Source: 2-12-FULL-43-11 sp035655355 (GTDB lineage: Bacteria; Patescibacteriota; Minisyncoccia; UBA6257; Colwellbacteraceae). Taken from it: a stretch of DNA of 14,618 nt. The stretch spans positions 1 through 14,618 of the forward strand of contig DASRUQ010000046.1 in NCBI GenBank assembly GCA_035655355.1. Reading direction: 5' to 3'. The notes under the pieces are model-generated. The model had not been told where the DNA came from and ran no database searches. It worked only from the letters and a program-made list of their open reading frames with translations. Positions 1 through 8,502 of this stretch are shown in pieces; position 1 is the first letter of the stretch, and each line of letters opens with the position of its first letter. Position numbers and translations under genes: made by a program.

Positions 1-789
1 GGTCCGGCTCAGATTCAGGCTTCCGAGTTTATGAAGGCCGCTTTAATACTCCTCTTCTCACGATTTTTTGCTTCCCGGCACGTGGCTATCGCTAGCTATC
101 GGATAATACTCACGTCACTTATATACACCGTCATCCCTTTGGGGCTAATACTGATTCAGCCAGATTTAGGCACCGCCTTAATTATTTGCGGCCTTTGGTT
201 CGGTTATTTATTGGTTTCCGAGCTGCCTATAAGACACACGCTGAGCTTCATAGGCTTGGCCCTAGTTATCCTAGCTCTAGGGTGGAACTTCGCGCTGGCA
301 GGATACCAAAAAGACAGGATTCTGGCGTTGTTTGATGAATCACGCGACCCTCTGGGAGTTAATTACAGCGTTATTCAATCTAAGATAGCCATCGGTTCGG
401 CGGGATTCTTTGGTAAGGGGTTTGAGCAGGGGACACAAGTTCAGCTCGGCTTTTTGCCGGTGGCTGCCACTGATTTTGTTTTTTCCGGGCTAGTTGAGGA
501 ATGGGGTATTTTAGGAGGATTGAGTATCCTCCTGGCCTTCTTTATCCTCATATACCGTTTAGCGCTCATTGGTGACAAGCAGAACAATAACTTCTACAAA
601 TTCCTGTGTTTAGGCACTATTATCGTTATTTTGCTCCATATGATAGTTAATTTAGGCTCGGCTCTTGGCCTCCTCCCCGTGGTCGGGGTGAGCTTACCCT
701 TCGTGAGCTATGGAGGCTCCAACCTATTGACACTATCTTTACTTATAGGTATTATTATTAATATCGCCGGCAGAAAAGCTGGTTTTTAA
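1..789 (+). CDS. rodA: RodA-type SEDS peptidoglycan glycosyltransferase (5' end missing)
   Basis: Polytopic membrane enzyme that polymerises lipid II into glycan strands, normally with a class B PBP in the elongasome. The frame is open from base 1, so the gene starts before the window; about 262 C-terminal residues are visible, and the Met at 31 is internal. The first visible residues (GPAQIQASEF) match the conserved loop that reads QPSEF in the family. The stretch QSKIAIGS...GKG...GTQ.QL.FLP...TDF is the SEDS extracellular loop. The Asp of TDF (codon 472-474) aligns with the essential catalytic Asp. The QSKIAIGS and GTQ.QL.FLP wording favours RodA over FtsW. Near the C-terminus, LLPVVGVSLPFVSYGGS is the family signature. 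Several hydrophobic helices are evident. One oddity is AATDF where RodA/FtsW usually have HTDF. It ends with TAA 113 bases before rpoB on the same strand. Family certain; RodA versus FtsW fairly sure. Confidence 0.9.
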   Translation, partial: GPAQIQASEFMKAALILLFSRFFASRHVAIASYRIILTSLIYTVIPLGLILIQPDLGTALIICGLWFGYLLVSELPIRHTLSFIGLALVILALGWNFALAGYQKDRILALFDESRDPLGVNYSVIQSKIAIGSAGFFGKGFEQGTQVQLGFLPVAATDFVFSGLVEEWGILGGLSILLAFFILIYRLALIGDKQNNNFYKFLCLGTIIVILLHMIVNLGSALGLLPVVGVSLPFVSYGGSNLLTLSLLIGIIINIAGRKAGF

Positions 790-902
790 TGTGACTCCTA
801 GAAAATTTTGATTGCCACTATAAAAATAATTCATCTCGAAAGATAGGCAACTGCAATTTTTGTCAGCCTTATTTTTAAGTAAAGGCCAGGTTTATTTATT
901 TT
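790..902 (+). promoter_or_regulatory. rodA-rpoB intergenic leader, AT-rich
   Basis: This AT-rich gap is the only place for an rpoBC promoter or a rodA terminator inside the window. TATAAA (819-824) and AATAAT (825-830) resemble -10 boxes, but I see no convincing -35 at the right distance. An imperfect hairpin (AGG 845-847 and CTG 851-853 pairing with CAGCCT 864-869, with a three-base bulge) is followed by TATTTTTAA and could be a weak rodA terminator. AAAGG at 881-885 and AGG at 888-890 are the only Shine-Dalgarno-like bases before rpoB, and even the nearer one is poorly spaced. All of this is suggestive only. Confidence 0.25.
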
Positions 903-3900
903 ATGCCCAAACTACAAGTAAAACTTTTTTCTTCCCATCCTGGCGCGCCCATACAACAGCCCAAACTGTATGCTATTCAGACCGACTCTTATAGATGGTT
1001 CATAGAAAAAGGCATTACAGAACTTTTTGAAGAAATATCTCCTATCAGAAGTCATGTCGGAGACATTGAGTTGTATTTTAAAGATTATTATTTTGGTGAA
1101 CCCAAGTACGACGTTAAAGAGGTCTACGAAAAGGGCATCACCTACGAAGCCCCTTTAAGGGCTAATCTAAAGTTGGTTAATAAAAAGACGGGCCGGTCTA
1201 AAGAACAGGAAGTTTATTTGGGAGATTTCCCTATTATGACCGAGAGAGGTACTTTCGTTGTTAACGGAGTTGAAAGAACTGTTATCTCTCAAATCATTCG
1301 TTCGCCCGGAATTTATTTCACTTCCAGCACTTACCGCGGCAAGCAACTTTTCGGCGGCAAGATTATACCTAATCGCGGCATTTGGCTGGAATTTGAAACC
1401 GATTCCGACGGCTTTATAGCCGTGAAAATAGACCGCCATAGGAAAGCGGCCGTTACCTCGTTGTTGCGGGTCTTTGGTATGTCCGATGAAGAGATGATCA
1501 AGACTTTTGGAGAGGCTATTAAAGTTACCCTAAAAGACGATGACGCTAAAACCTTACCCGATTCTTATTTAGAGATATACAAGAGAATTAGGCCAGGCGA
1601 TTTGGCCACTGCCGATGATGCCAAGAGGCTTATTGACGCGATGTTTTGGGATGTTTCCCGTTACGACCTTTCTGGTGTCGGCCGCTTTAAACTCAATCAG
1701 AGGCTGGAGATGACCGGTTCTGAGAGTAAGGTTCTGGAAGCCAAAGATTTAGCGGAAGTTATTAAAGAAATTATAAGACTTAACAGCGATCCGAAGGCTC
1801 AGGCCGATGATATTGACCATCTTTCCAATAGGCGCGTCAGAGCTGTCGGGGAACTTTTACAGAGCCGTTTGAGAGTCGGGTTCGCCAGGCTTCGCAGGAA
1901 CGTCCAGGACAAGATGTCTACTATTGAGGACGAGCTCTTAAATCCAGTCACTTTGGTTAACCCCAGGCTTTTGACTTCCGTTGTTCAGGAATTCTTTTCT
2001 TCTTCTTCGGTTTCTCAGTTTATGGACCAGGGCAACCCTTTATCCGAGGTGGAACATAAGAGAAGATTAACCGCCCTGGGCCCCGGAGGGCTGACTAAAG
2101 AAAGAGCGAGTATTGAAGTCCGCGACGTGCACGAATCTTACTACGGTAAAATTTGTCCGATTCAATCTCCGGAAGGACAGAGTATCGGTTTGGTTAGTTC
2201 TTTCACCAACTATGCCAAATTAAATGACTACGGTTTTATCGTTACTCCTTATATTGAAGTTAAAAAGAGCAAACTTACCGGAAAAATTTTCTGGTTGGAT
2301 GCCGCCGAAGAAGAAAAACATAAGATTGCGGCTTCAAGCACCGAATTTGATAAGTCGGGCAATATTACCGAGCGTCAGGTAGACGCGAGAATTAAAGGTA
2401 AGCCTGGAATTTGTCAGAGCAGCGAAGTTAGTTTTATAGATATTTCCCCCAACCAACTTTTCAGCGTGGCTACTTCACTCGTGCCTTTCTTAGAGCATGA
2501 TGATGCTAACCGCGCCCTCATGGCCTCAAACATGCAGCGTCAGGCCGTTCCTTCCATTAAACCCGAAGCCCCTTATGTTGGCACCGGCGTTGAGGATGTG
2601 GTGGCCAGAGATTCCGGTTATATGGTTTTCTCCGATGTTGCCGGAGTGGTGAGCGAACTTGATGGCAATCACGTTACTGTTAAACCAGCCGAAGGAAAGT
2701 CTGTTACTCACGAATTAACCAAGTTTAAAATGGTGAATGGTTCTATGGCGGTTACCCAAAAACCCCTCGTTAAGAAAGGCGATAAGGTTGGCAAGGGCGA
2801 CGCCCTAGCCGACGGCCATGCTATGGACCAGGGAACGCTTTCTTTGGGGCAGAATTTGACTGTGGCCTTCGTTTCTTTCGGCGGTTTGAATTTTGAAGAC
2901 GCTATTATTTTGTCCGAACGTGTTGTCCAGGACGACAGGTTCACTTCTATTCATATTGAAGATTTTTATGTTGATGTCCGCGACACCAAACTTGGCCCAG
3001 AAATTACTACCCCGGATATTCCGAATGTGGCCGAGGATAAGCTTAAGAACTTGGATGAGAGCGGTATTATCCGCGTTGGAGCCGAAGTGAGAGGCGGAGA
3101 TATTCTGGTTGGAAAAATTTCCCCTAAAGGAGAGAGTGAACTCACGCCTGAGGAAAGGTTGGTCCGCGCTATTTTCGGAGAAAAGGCCAGGGACGTTAAA
3201 GATACTTCTTTGGAATTACCCAACGGCAAACAGGGCAGAGTCGTCGGCATTAAGATATTTTCTAGAGAAAAGGGAGACAAACTTGATCCGGGAGTAGTAG
3301 AGAGAATTCAGGTTCAGGTAGCCGAACTCCGCAACATCAGGCCAGGCGACAAGTTGGCCGGCAGGCACGGCAACAAAGGTGTAGTCTCCAGGGTTTTGCC
3401 CGTGGAAGATATGCCTTATCTGGAAGACGGCACCCCTGTCGATATAATCTTGAATCCGCTTGGTATCGCTTCCCGTATGAACTTAGGCCAACTCTTTGAA
3501 ACTCACTTAGGTTGGGCTGCTAAGAGGAACGGTTACCGGGCTGTGACTCCGGTTTTCAGCGGCGCCACCGAAGGTGAAATCAGAGCTGAACTTAAGAAGG
3601 CTGGTCTGCCGGAAGACGGCAAAGTAACTCTCTTTGATGGCAGAACCGGAAGAGCTTTTGATAATAAAGTCACAGTAGGTGTCATGTACATTATGAAACT
3701 GAATCACTTGGTGACAGACAAGATTAACGTTCGTTCAGTCGGCCCTTACTCACTTATTACCCAGCAGCCGCTCGGTGGTAAGGCTCAGCTCGGCGGACAG
3801 CGTTTCGGAGAAATGGAGGTGTGGGCTCTGGAAGGATATGGTGCTTCGCATGTCCTGCAGGAAATGCTCACCATTAAGTCAGATGATATTATGGGCCGCT

Positions 3901-4037
3901 CTTCCGCTTTTGAGTCGATAATCAGGGGAGAGAAAATTAAGAAACCGAATATCCCAGCCGCTTTTAATGTGATGTTAAACGAATTAAAGGCCTTGGGGCT
4001 TTCAATCGAGCTGGTCCACGAAGAAGAGAATAAATAA
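903..4037 (+). CDS. rpoB: DNA-directed RNA polymerase subunit beta
   Basis: Second-largest core RNA polymerase subunit. It forms one side of the active-site cleft and the rifampicin pocket. At 1044 aa it is shorter than most RpoB (E. coli 1342) and lacks the large lineage insertions. Landmarks: the N-terminal ISQIIRSPG block; the rifampicin cluster SQFMDQGNPLSE...HKRR...ALGPGG (about residues 372-396); GDKLAGRHGNKG with Lys817 and Lys825, equivalent to E. coli K1065 and K1073; and MEVWALEGYGA from residue 971. The C-terminus resembles the FNVLLKE..SLG.NIEL ending of E. coli. The ATG at 903 gives a normal family N-terminus. It is not preceded by rplJ-rplL, the usual neighbours, but by rodA. 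rpoC begins after a single spacer base, so the two are surely cotranscribed. Differences in the rifampicin pocket are listed as a finding. Confidence 0.98.
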   Translation: MPKLQVKLFSSHPGAPIQQPKLYAIQTDSYRWFIEKGITELFEEISPIRSHVGDIELYFKDYYFGEPKYDVKEVYEKGITYEAPLRANLKLVNKKTGRSKEQEVYLGDFPIMTERGTFVVNGVERTVISQIIRSPGIYFTSSTYRGKQLFGGKIIPNRGIWLEFETDSDGFIAVKIDRHRKAAVTSLLRVFGMSDEEMIKTFGEAIKVTLKDDDAKTLPDSYLEIYKRIRPGDLATADDAKRLIDAMFWDVSRYDLSGVGRFKLNQRLEMTGSESKVLEAKDLAEVIKEIIRLNSDPKAQADDIDHLSNRRVRAVGELLQSRLRVGFARLRRNVQDKMSTIEDELLNPVTLVNPRLLTSVVQEFFSSSSVSQFMDQGNPLSEVEHKRRLTALGPGGLTKERASIEVRDVHESYYGKICPIQSPEGQSIGLVSSFTNYAKLNDYGFIVTPYIEVKKSKLTGKIFWLDAAEEEKHKIAASSTEFDKSGNITERQVDARIKGKPGICQSSEVSFIDISPNQLFSVATSLVPFLEHDDANRALMASNMQRQAVPSIKPEAPYVGTGVEDVVARDSGYMVFSDVAGVVSELDGNHVTVKPAEGKSVTHELTKFKMVNGSMAVTQKPLVKKGDKVGKGDALADGHAMDQGTLSLGQNLTVAFVSFGGLNFEDAIILSERVVQDDRFTSIHIEDFYVDVRDTKLGPEITTPDIPNVAEDKLKNLDESGIIRVGAEVRGGDILVGKISPKGESELTPEERLVRAIFGEKARDVKDTSLELPNGKQGRVVGIKIFSREKGDKLDPGVVERIQVQVAELRNIRPGDKLAGRHGNKGVVSRVLPVEDMPYLEDGTPVDIILNPLGIASRMNLGQLFETHLGWAAKRNGYRAVTPVFSGATEGEIRAELKKAGLPEDGKVTLFDGRTGRAFDNKVTVGVMYIMKLNHLVTDKINVRSVGPYSLITQQPLGGKAQLGGQRFGEMEVWALEGYGASHVLQEMLTIKSDDIMGRSSAFESIIRGEKIKKPNIPAAFNVMLNELKALGLSIELVHEEENK

Positions 4038-4038
4038 T

Positions 4039-7000
4039 ATGGAAAGAGATTCAACTTTTAAAGCGTTAAAAATCAGTATTGCTTCTCCGGAGCAGATTGG
4101 CCCCCGCGAAAAAGGAGGCTGGTCATACGGCGAAGTCATTAAACCTGAAACTATCAACTACAGGACTCAACGTCCTGAAAAAGACGGACTTTTTTCCGAG
4201 CGTATTTTCGGTCCCACCAAAGATTGGGAATGTTACTGCGGTAAATACAGAAAAATTCGCTACAAAGGAGTTGTCTGCGATAAATGTGGAGTAGAAGTCA
4301 CCAGAGCCTCGGTGAGGCGTGAAAGAATGGGGCACATTAAACTTGCCACTCCGGTGGTTCACACTTGGTTTCTAAGAAGTTTGCCGAGCAGGATTGGCAT
4401 GGCCCTGAACGAATCTCTTTCTAAGCTGGAGAGAGTTACTTATTATGCCGCTTACATTGTTACTTCCGTTGACGAAGAAAAGAGAAAAACGGCTTTAACG
4501 GAAATAGATAAAGAATTTAAATCCCGCAGCCGCGTGGAAGACGACAATTGGGAGGAACTGAAGGAAGGTGCTATGACCGCCAAGGAATCCTTAAAGGCCT
4601 TAAGGCCGGGCAAGGTCTTGGAGGAGAGGGAATTTTTGAACTTAGGCAAGAGGTTCGGCAACGTTTTTACTGTCGGTCAGGGTGGGGAAGGTATCAGGCA
4701 AGTTCTGGAAGGGCTTGATCTCTCCGCCGAGATAAAAATAATGCAGAAGGCCTTGGTGGACACCAAAGAAGATATTGAATCTAAGAAAATGTTCAGGAGA
4801 TTGAAGTTCTTTAAGTCCATGGTATCTAATAATATGAGGCCGGAATGGATGGTGATGACGGTATTGCCGGTGATGCCGCCCGACTTACGCCCTATGGTGC
4901 CCTTAGACGGAGGCAGGTACGCCAGCTCAGACTTAAACGATCTCTACAGGCGCGTTATTAACCGCAACAATCGTTTAAAGAAACTGCTTGAGCTCAGCGC
5001 GCCGGATGTAATTATTGTCAACGAGAAAAGAATGCTTCAGGAAGCAATTGATTCATTGATTGATCCCGGAACTCGCGGCGGAGCTTCTAAGGTAGGCACT
5101 AAGAGAGCTCTTCGATCTCTCTCAGAAATGCTTAAAGGGAAGCAGGGCAGATTTAGGCAGAACCTGCTCGGTAAGCGCGTGGACTATTCAGGACGGTCCG
5201 TTATCGTGGTTGGCCCGGAATTAAAACTGGATGAATGCGGTCTGCCAAAGATAATGGCCTTGGAATTATTCAAGCCTTTTGTGATTAGTGAAATTATGAA
5301 GAGGGGTTTAGCCTACAATATCAGGAACTCCAATCGTCTTATTGAACAGGCTCCTCCGGAAGTCTGGGAAATTCTGGAAGAAGTTATCAAAGACAGAAAA
5401 GTTATTTTGAACAGACAGCCTACCCTGCATCGGCTTGGCATGCAGGCTTTTAAGCCTATCCTAATTGAAGACCTCGCTATCCGTATTCCGCCCTTCGTTT
5501 GTACTGCTTTTAACGCCGACTTTGACGGGGACCAAATGGCCGTTCATTTGCCGTTATCGGAAGAGGCTCAGGCAGAGGCATCGGACTTAATGCTTTCCGG
5601 TCGCAATTTACTGAAGCCAGCCTCAGGCGAGGCTATCGCTTATCCTACCCAGGATGTGGTTTTGGGTTGCTACTATCTCACTAAGATGAATCCGGAGGGC
5701 GAAGGCGCCGGTAAAGTTTTATCCAGCAGGACCGAAGCCAAGATTGCTTACGACAATGGTTATATAGCTATCAATGCCCCTATTAAGGTTTATGGCGAAG
5801 TAGTTAAGGGAGAAGAGACCACCTGTGGGCGAATTATTTTCAATGAAATTCTCCCCAAGGACTTCGGCTATTTTAATGAGACTTTAAATAAGAAAGTTTT
5901 AACTAAGCTTATCGGCAACTTAATTAATAAGTACGGCCAGGATATGACCAAACTGGTCTTAGACGAAATTAAAACTATCGGCTTTCACTACGCTTCTCTT
6001 TCCGGTATCAGCTGGGCCATTGCTGACTTAACTCCTCCGCAAGATAAGGCTAAGATTATTGGAGAAGCTGAAGACAAAGTAACTTTAATCGACGATCAAT
6101 TTGATAGTGGTTTTCTGACTGAAAACGAAAAAGAGGCGAGAGTCATCAGTATTTGGCAGGAAGCTATGGAAAGAATCGCTAAGATTGTTCCTACTGCTAT
6201 CCGTGAAGATAACCCGGTTTACGTGACTATTGACTCGGGAGCCAGAGGTTCTTGGGGTCAGCCGGTACAGATGATGGGTATGAAGGGATTGGTTATCAAC
6301 CCTAAGGGAGATATCATCAGCCTTCCAATTAAGACTTCTTTAAAGGAAGGTCATACTGCCTTTGAATACTTTATTTCCACTCACGGGTCCAGAAAAGGTA
6401 TGACTGACACCGCGCTTAAGACTGCTGAAGCCGGCTATCTGACCCGCCGTCTTATTGCCGCCGCGCAAGATATGGTTATCAAAGAAGAGGACTGTAAGGC
6501 TAAAGCCGGCATCGTTATCTATAGGAAAGACGGCGCTGAGTTTGATCACAAGCTTTCCGACAGATTGTTCTCCAGGGTTGCTTTGGAAGACATCAAAGTT
6601 GGCAGAAAAATTGTGGTGGAAGCGGGAGAAGTAATTGATGAAGAGGCCGCTAAGGAGATAGAAAGCTCAGACCTTGAAGAGGTAATAGTTCGTTCTCCTA
6701 TTACCTGTAAAACTTTACACGGTGTTTGCTCTAGGTGTTACGGTTCGGACTTGGGTAGAAACGAACTTGTTAAGATCGGCGAAGCAGTAGGAATTGTCGC
6801 GGCTCAATCTATTGGCGAACCAGGCACCCAGCTTGTTCTCCGTACCAGGCACGCCGGAGGTATTGTTAGTAAAGATATTACGACCGGTTTGCCGAGAGTA
6901 GAAGAATTATTTGAAGTCCGCGCTCCCAAAGGTAAAGCTGTATTGTCCGAAGTCGAAGGAGTAGTAGAGAAGATTTCCGAAAAAGGCCTGCTTAAAGTTA

Positions 7001-7614
7001 TTTCTATTAAATTCGAATCTGCCAAAAAGAAGAAGTCTGTGGATTATTCCGTAATTCGTTCCACCGAAATATTTGTCGCTGTCGGTGATAAAGTCCAGCC
7101 TGGAGACAGGTTGTCCGAAGGCAGCGTTGATTTAAGAGAACTCTTTGAATTCAAAGGCAAGGAAGAAACTTATAGGTATCTGGTGGCTGAACTCCAAAAG
7201 ATTTACCTTTCAGAAGGCGTGTCTATTAACAACAAGCACATTGAATTAATTATCCGCCAGATGTTCAGTAAAATTAAAGTTTTAAATGCCAGTAGCAGCG
7301 ACTTAATTCCTGGAGAGGTTGTAGATAAATCCAGATTCTTCGAAATGAACCGCGCCTTAAAGGAGAAAGGAAAAGACCCGATTAAGGGAGAGGAATTATT
7401 ACTCGGTGTTACTAAAACTACCTTGTCCTCGGAAGGATGGCTTTTCGCCGCCTCTTTCCAGGAAACCGCCAGAGTCTTGGTTAAAGCCGCGAGCGAAGGT
7501 AAAGTTGATTACCTCCGTGGACTTAACGAAAACGTCATCATTGGCCGGTTGTTGCCAATTGGAGAAAACTTAAGGAATAAAGATAAAGTTGTTACAGAGG
7601 CGCCCGAGGTCTAA
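4039..7614 (+). CDS. rpoC: DNA-directed RNA polymerase subunit beta'
   Basis: Largest core RNA polymerase subunit, carrying the catalytic magnesium site; 1191 aa. N-terminal zinc ribbon with Cys65, Cys67, Cys80 and Cys83. Active-site loop NADFDGD at residues 492-498, with Mg-chelating Asp494, Asp496 and Asp498. The bridge helix lies at about 770-803 (FISTHGSRKG...LKTAEAGYLTRR). The second zinc site is Cys819, Cys890, Cys897 and Cys900. The trigger loop follows at about 931-941 and then runs straight to KDITTGLPRVEELFE, so the large trigger-loop insertion of E. coli (SI3) is absent. The trigger loop reads LRTRH rather than the usual MRTFH (see findings). The C-terminus has the expected SFQETARVL and LKENVIIGRL-like blocks. 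It starts one base after the rpoB stop (TAATATG). AAGAAGAG upstream, in the rpoB tail, is a weak ribosome binding site. Confidence 0.98.
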   Translation: MERDSTFKALKISIASPEQIGPREKGGWSYGEVIKPETINYRTQRPEKDGLFSERIFGPTKDWECYCGKYRKIRYKGVVCDKCGVEVTRASVRRERMGHIKLATPVVHTWFLRSLPSRIGMALNESLSKLERVTYYAAYIVTSVDEEKRKTALTEIDKEFKSRSRVEDDNWEELKEGAMTAKESLKALRPGKVLEEREFLNLGKRFGNVFTVGQGGEGIRQVLEGLDLSAEIKIMQKALVDTKEDIESKKMFRRLKFFKSMVSNNMRPEWMVMTVLPVMPPDLRPMVPLDGGRYASSDLNDLYRRVINRNNRLKKLLELSAPDVIIVNEKRMLQEAIDSLIDPGTRGGASKVGTKRALRSLSEMLKGKQGRFRQNLLGKRVDYSGRSVIVVGPELKLDECGLPKIMALELFKPFVISEIMKRGLAYNIRNSNRLIEQAPPEVWEILEEVIKDRKVILNRQPTLHRLGMQAFKPILIEDLAIRIPPFVCTAFNADFDGDQMAVHLPLSEEAQAEASDLMLSGRNLLKPASGEAIAYPTQDVVLGCYYLTKMNPEGEGAGKVLSSRTEAKIAYDNGYIAINAPIKVYGEVVKGEETTCGRIIFNEILPKDFGYFNETLNKKVLTKLIGNLINKYGQDMTKLVLDEIKTIGFHYASLSGISWAIADLTPPQDKAKIIGEAEDKVTLIDDQFDSGFLTENEKEARVISIWQEAMERIAKIVPTAIREDNPVYVTIDSGARGSWGQPVQMMGMKGLVINPKGDIISLPIKTSLKEGHTAFEYFISTHGSRKGMTDTALKTAEAGYLTRRLIAAAQDMVIKEEDCKAKAGIVIYRKDGAEFDHKLSDRLFSRVALEDIKVGRKIVVEAGEVIDEEAAKEIESSDLEEVIVRSPITCKTLHGVCSRCYGSDLGRNELVKIGEAVGIVAAQSIGEPGTQLVLRTRHAGGIVSKDITTGLPRVEELFEVRAPKGKAVLSEVEGVVEKISEKGLLKVISIKFESAKKKKSVDYSVIRSTEIFVAVGDKVQPGDRLSEGSVDLRELFEFKGKEETYRYLVAELQKIYLSEGVSINNKHIELIIRQMFSKIKVLNASSSDLIPGEVVDKSRFFEMNRALKEKGKDPIKGEELLLGVTKTTLSSEGWLFAASFQETARVLVKAASEGKVDYLRGLNENVIIGRLLPIGENLRNKDKVVTEAPEV

Positions 7615-7615
7615 A

Positions 7616-7643
7616 TTGACTTAAAGGGACTATATCTGTTAAT
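7616..7643 (+). promoter_or_regulatory. Candidate promoter for rpsF-ssb-rpsR
   Basis: TTGACT (7616-7621) matches the -35 consensus at five of six positions. After a 16-base spacer, GTTAAT (7638-7643) matches the -10 consensus at four of six. It lies in the 44-base gap between rpoC and rpsF. Transcription would start near 7650, only about 9 bases before the rpsF ATG, leaving almost no leader. No Shine-Dalgarno sits next to that ATG; AAAGGG at 7623-7628 is about 30 bases away. Read-through from rpoC could also express the cluster. Confidence 0.35.
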
Positions 7644-7658
7644 CTCAGTTTTAGAAAA

Positions 7659-8054
7659 ATGGACGAAACTCAGAAAAAATCTTACGAAATATCTTATCTT
7701 TTGAATCCTAACGAAGGGTCTGATTTGATGTCCAGTATCATTAAAGACATGGGTTTGGAAGTTATTAGCGAAGGCGGCATAACCGAGATGAGATTGGCCT
7801 ATCCGGTCAAAAAAGAAACCAGAGCCAATTTTGGTTATCTTCATTTCTCAGCCGAACCGGAGGCTGCTAATAAACTTCGCGATTCGCTGCAGTTGAACGC
7901 CAACGTTTTGAGATTTTTAATAGTAACTCCTCCTTTCGTTAAGACTCAGTCTCGCCGGGAAGAGGGAAGCTATAGAGTTAGGCCAGTCGAGGAGGCCCGT
8001 CCCGAGATCTCTAATGACGCCTTGGAAGAAAAACTAGAAGAGATTAAGATATAA
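7659..8054 (+). CDS. rpsF: 30S ribosomal protein S6
   Basis: Small-subunit ribosomal protein bS6, which pairs with S18 on the 30S platform. It is 131 aa. The ferredoxin-like S6 core covers about residues 8-92: YEISYLL opens strand 1, MRLAYPVKK is the conserved central strand and loop, FGYLHF follows, and LRFLIV closes the core. A charged tail of about 38 residues rich in Glu and Arg follows; such tails vary in length among S6 proteins. The order rpsF-ssb-rpsR is the classical bacterial arrangement and confirms the call. ATG 7659 is chosen because the core begins eight residues later and no upstream in-frame start has a better context. There is a 3-base gap to ssb. Confidence 0.95.
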   Translation: MDETQKKSYEISYLLNPNEGSDLMSSIIKDMGLEVISEGGITEMRLAYPVKKETRANFGYLHFSAEPEAANKLRDSLQLNANVLRFLIVTPPFVKTQSRREEGSYRVRPVEEARPEISNDALEEKLEEIKI

Positions 8055-8057
8055 GTA

Positions 8058-8498
8058 ATGAACTTAAACAAAGTTTTTTTAATAGGCAATCTAACTCGTG
8101 ATCCGGAACTCCGGAATCTGCCTTCTGGCGCCGCAGTGGTTTCTTTTGGCCTCGCTACTAATCGCGTTTGGAAGGATAAGCAGGGCGAAAAACAAGAAGA
8201 CGCTCAATTTCATAATATAGTGGTTTTCGGCCGTCAAGCCGAAATCGTAAATCAATATCTTACCAAGGGGAGCCTTGTTTTAATTGAAGGGAGAATTCAA
8301 ACTCGCTCCTGGGATGGGAAAGATGGCAGTAAACAGTATCGGACGGAAATAGTGGCGGAAGCAATTCAGTTCGGACCCAAGGGCGGGTCAGGGGCCTTTG
8401 GGACAAACCCTGCGCCAAAAACGACTGCGCCGAAAGAAGACATGCCCGTCATAGACATAGAAGGCGACGATATTAAACCGGAAGATTTACCATTTTAA
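8058..8498 (+). CDS. ssb: Single-stranded DNA-binding protein
   Basis: Binds and protects single-stranded DNA during replication, recombination and repair, and recruits partners through its C-terminal tip. It is 146 aa. The OB fold spans about residues 1-110: it opens with NKVFLIGNLTRDPELR, has aromatic-rich strands around FHNIVVFG, and continues with LIEGRIQTRSW and YRTEIVAE. A short Gly/Pro/Thr linker (about 110-128) leads to an acidic tail ending PEDLPF. That ending is the partner-binding tip (DDIPF in E. coli), so the protein looks complete and functional. It lies between rpsF and rpsR with gaps of 3 and 4 bases. AGAAGAGA about 13 bases upstream is the nearest Shine-Dalgarno-like stretch. 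Confidence 0.97.
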   Translation: MNLNKVFLIGNLTRDPELRNLPSGAAVVSFGLATNRVWKDKQGEKQEDAQFHNIVVFGRQAEIVNQYLTKGSLVLIEGRIQTRSWDGKDGSKQYRTEIVAEAIQFGPKGGSGAFGTNPAPKTTAPKEDMPVIDIEGDDIKPEDLPF

Positions 8499-8502
8499 AA
8501 CA

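Noticed and set aside
2708..3280. Several open frames of about 60-105 codons on both strands inside rpoB.
   Set aside because: They overlap highly conserved RpoB coding sequence and show no domain, start context or composition of their own.
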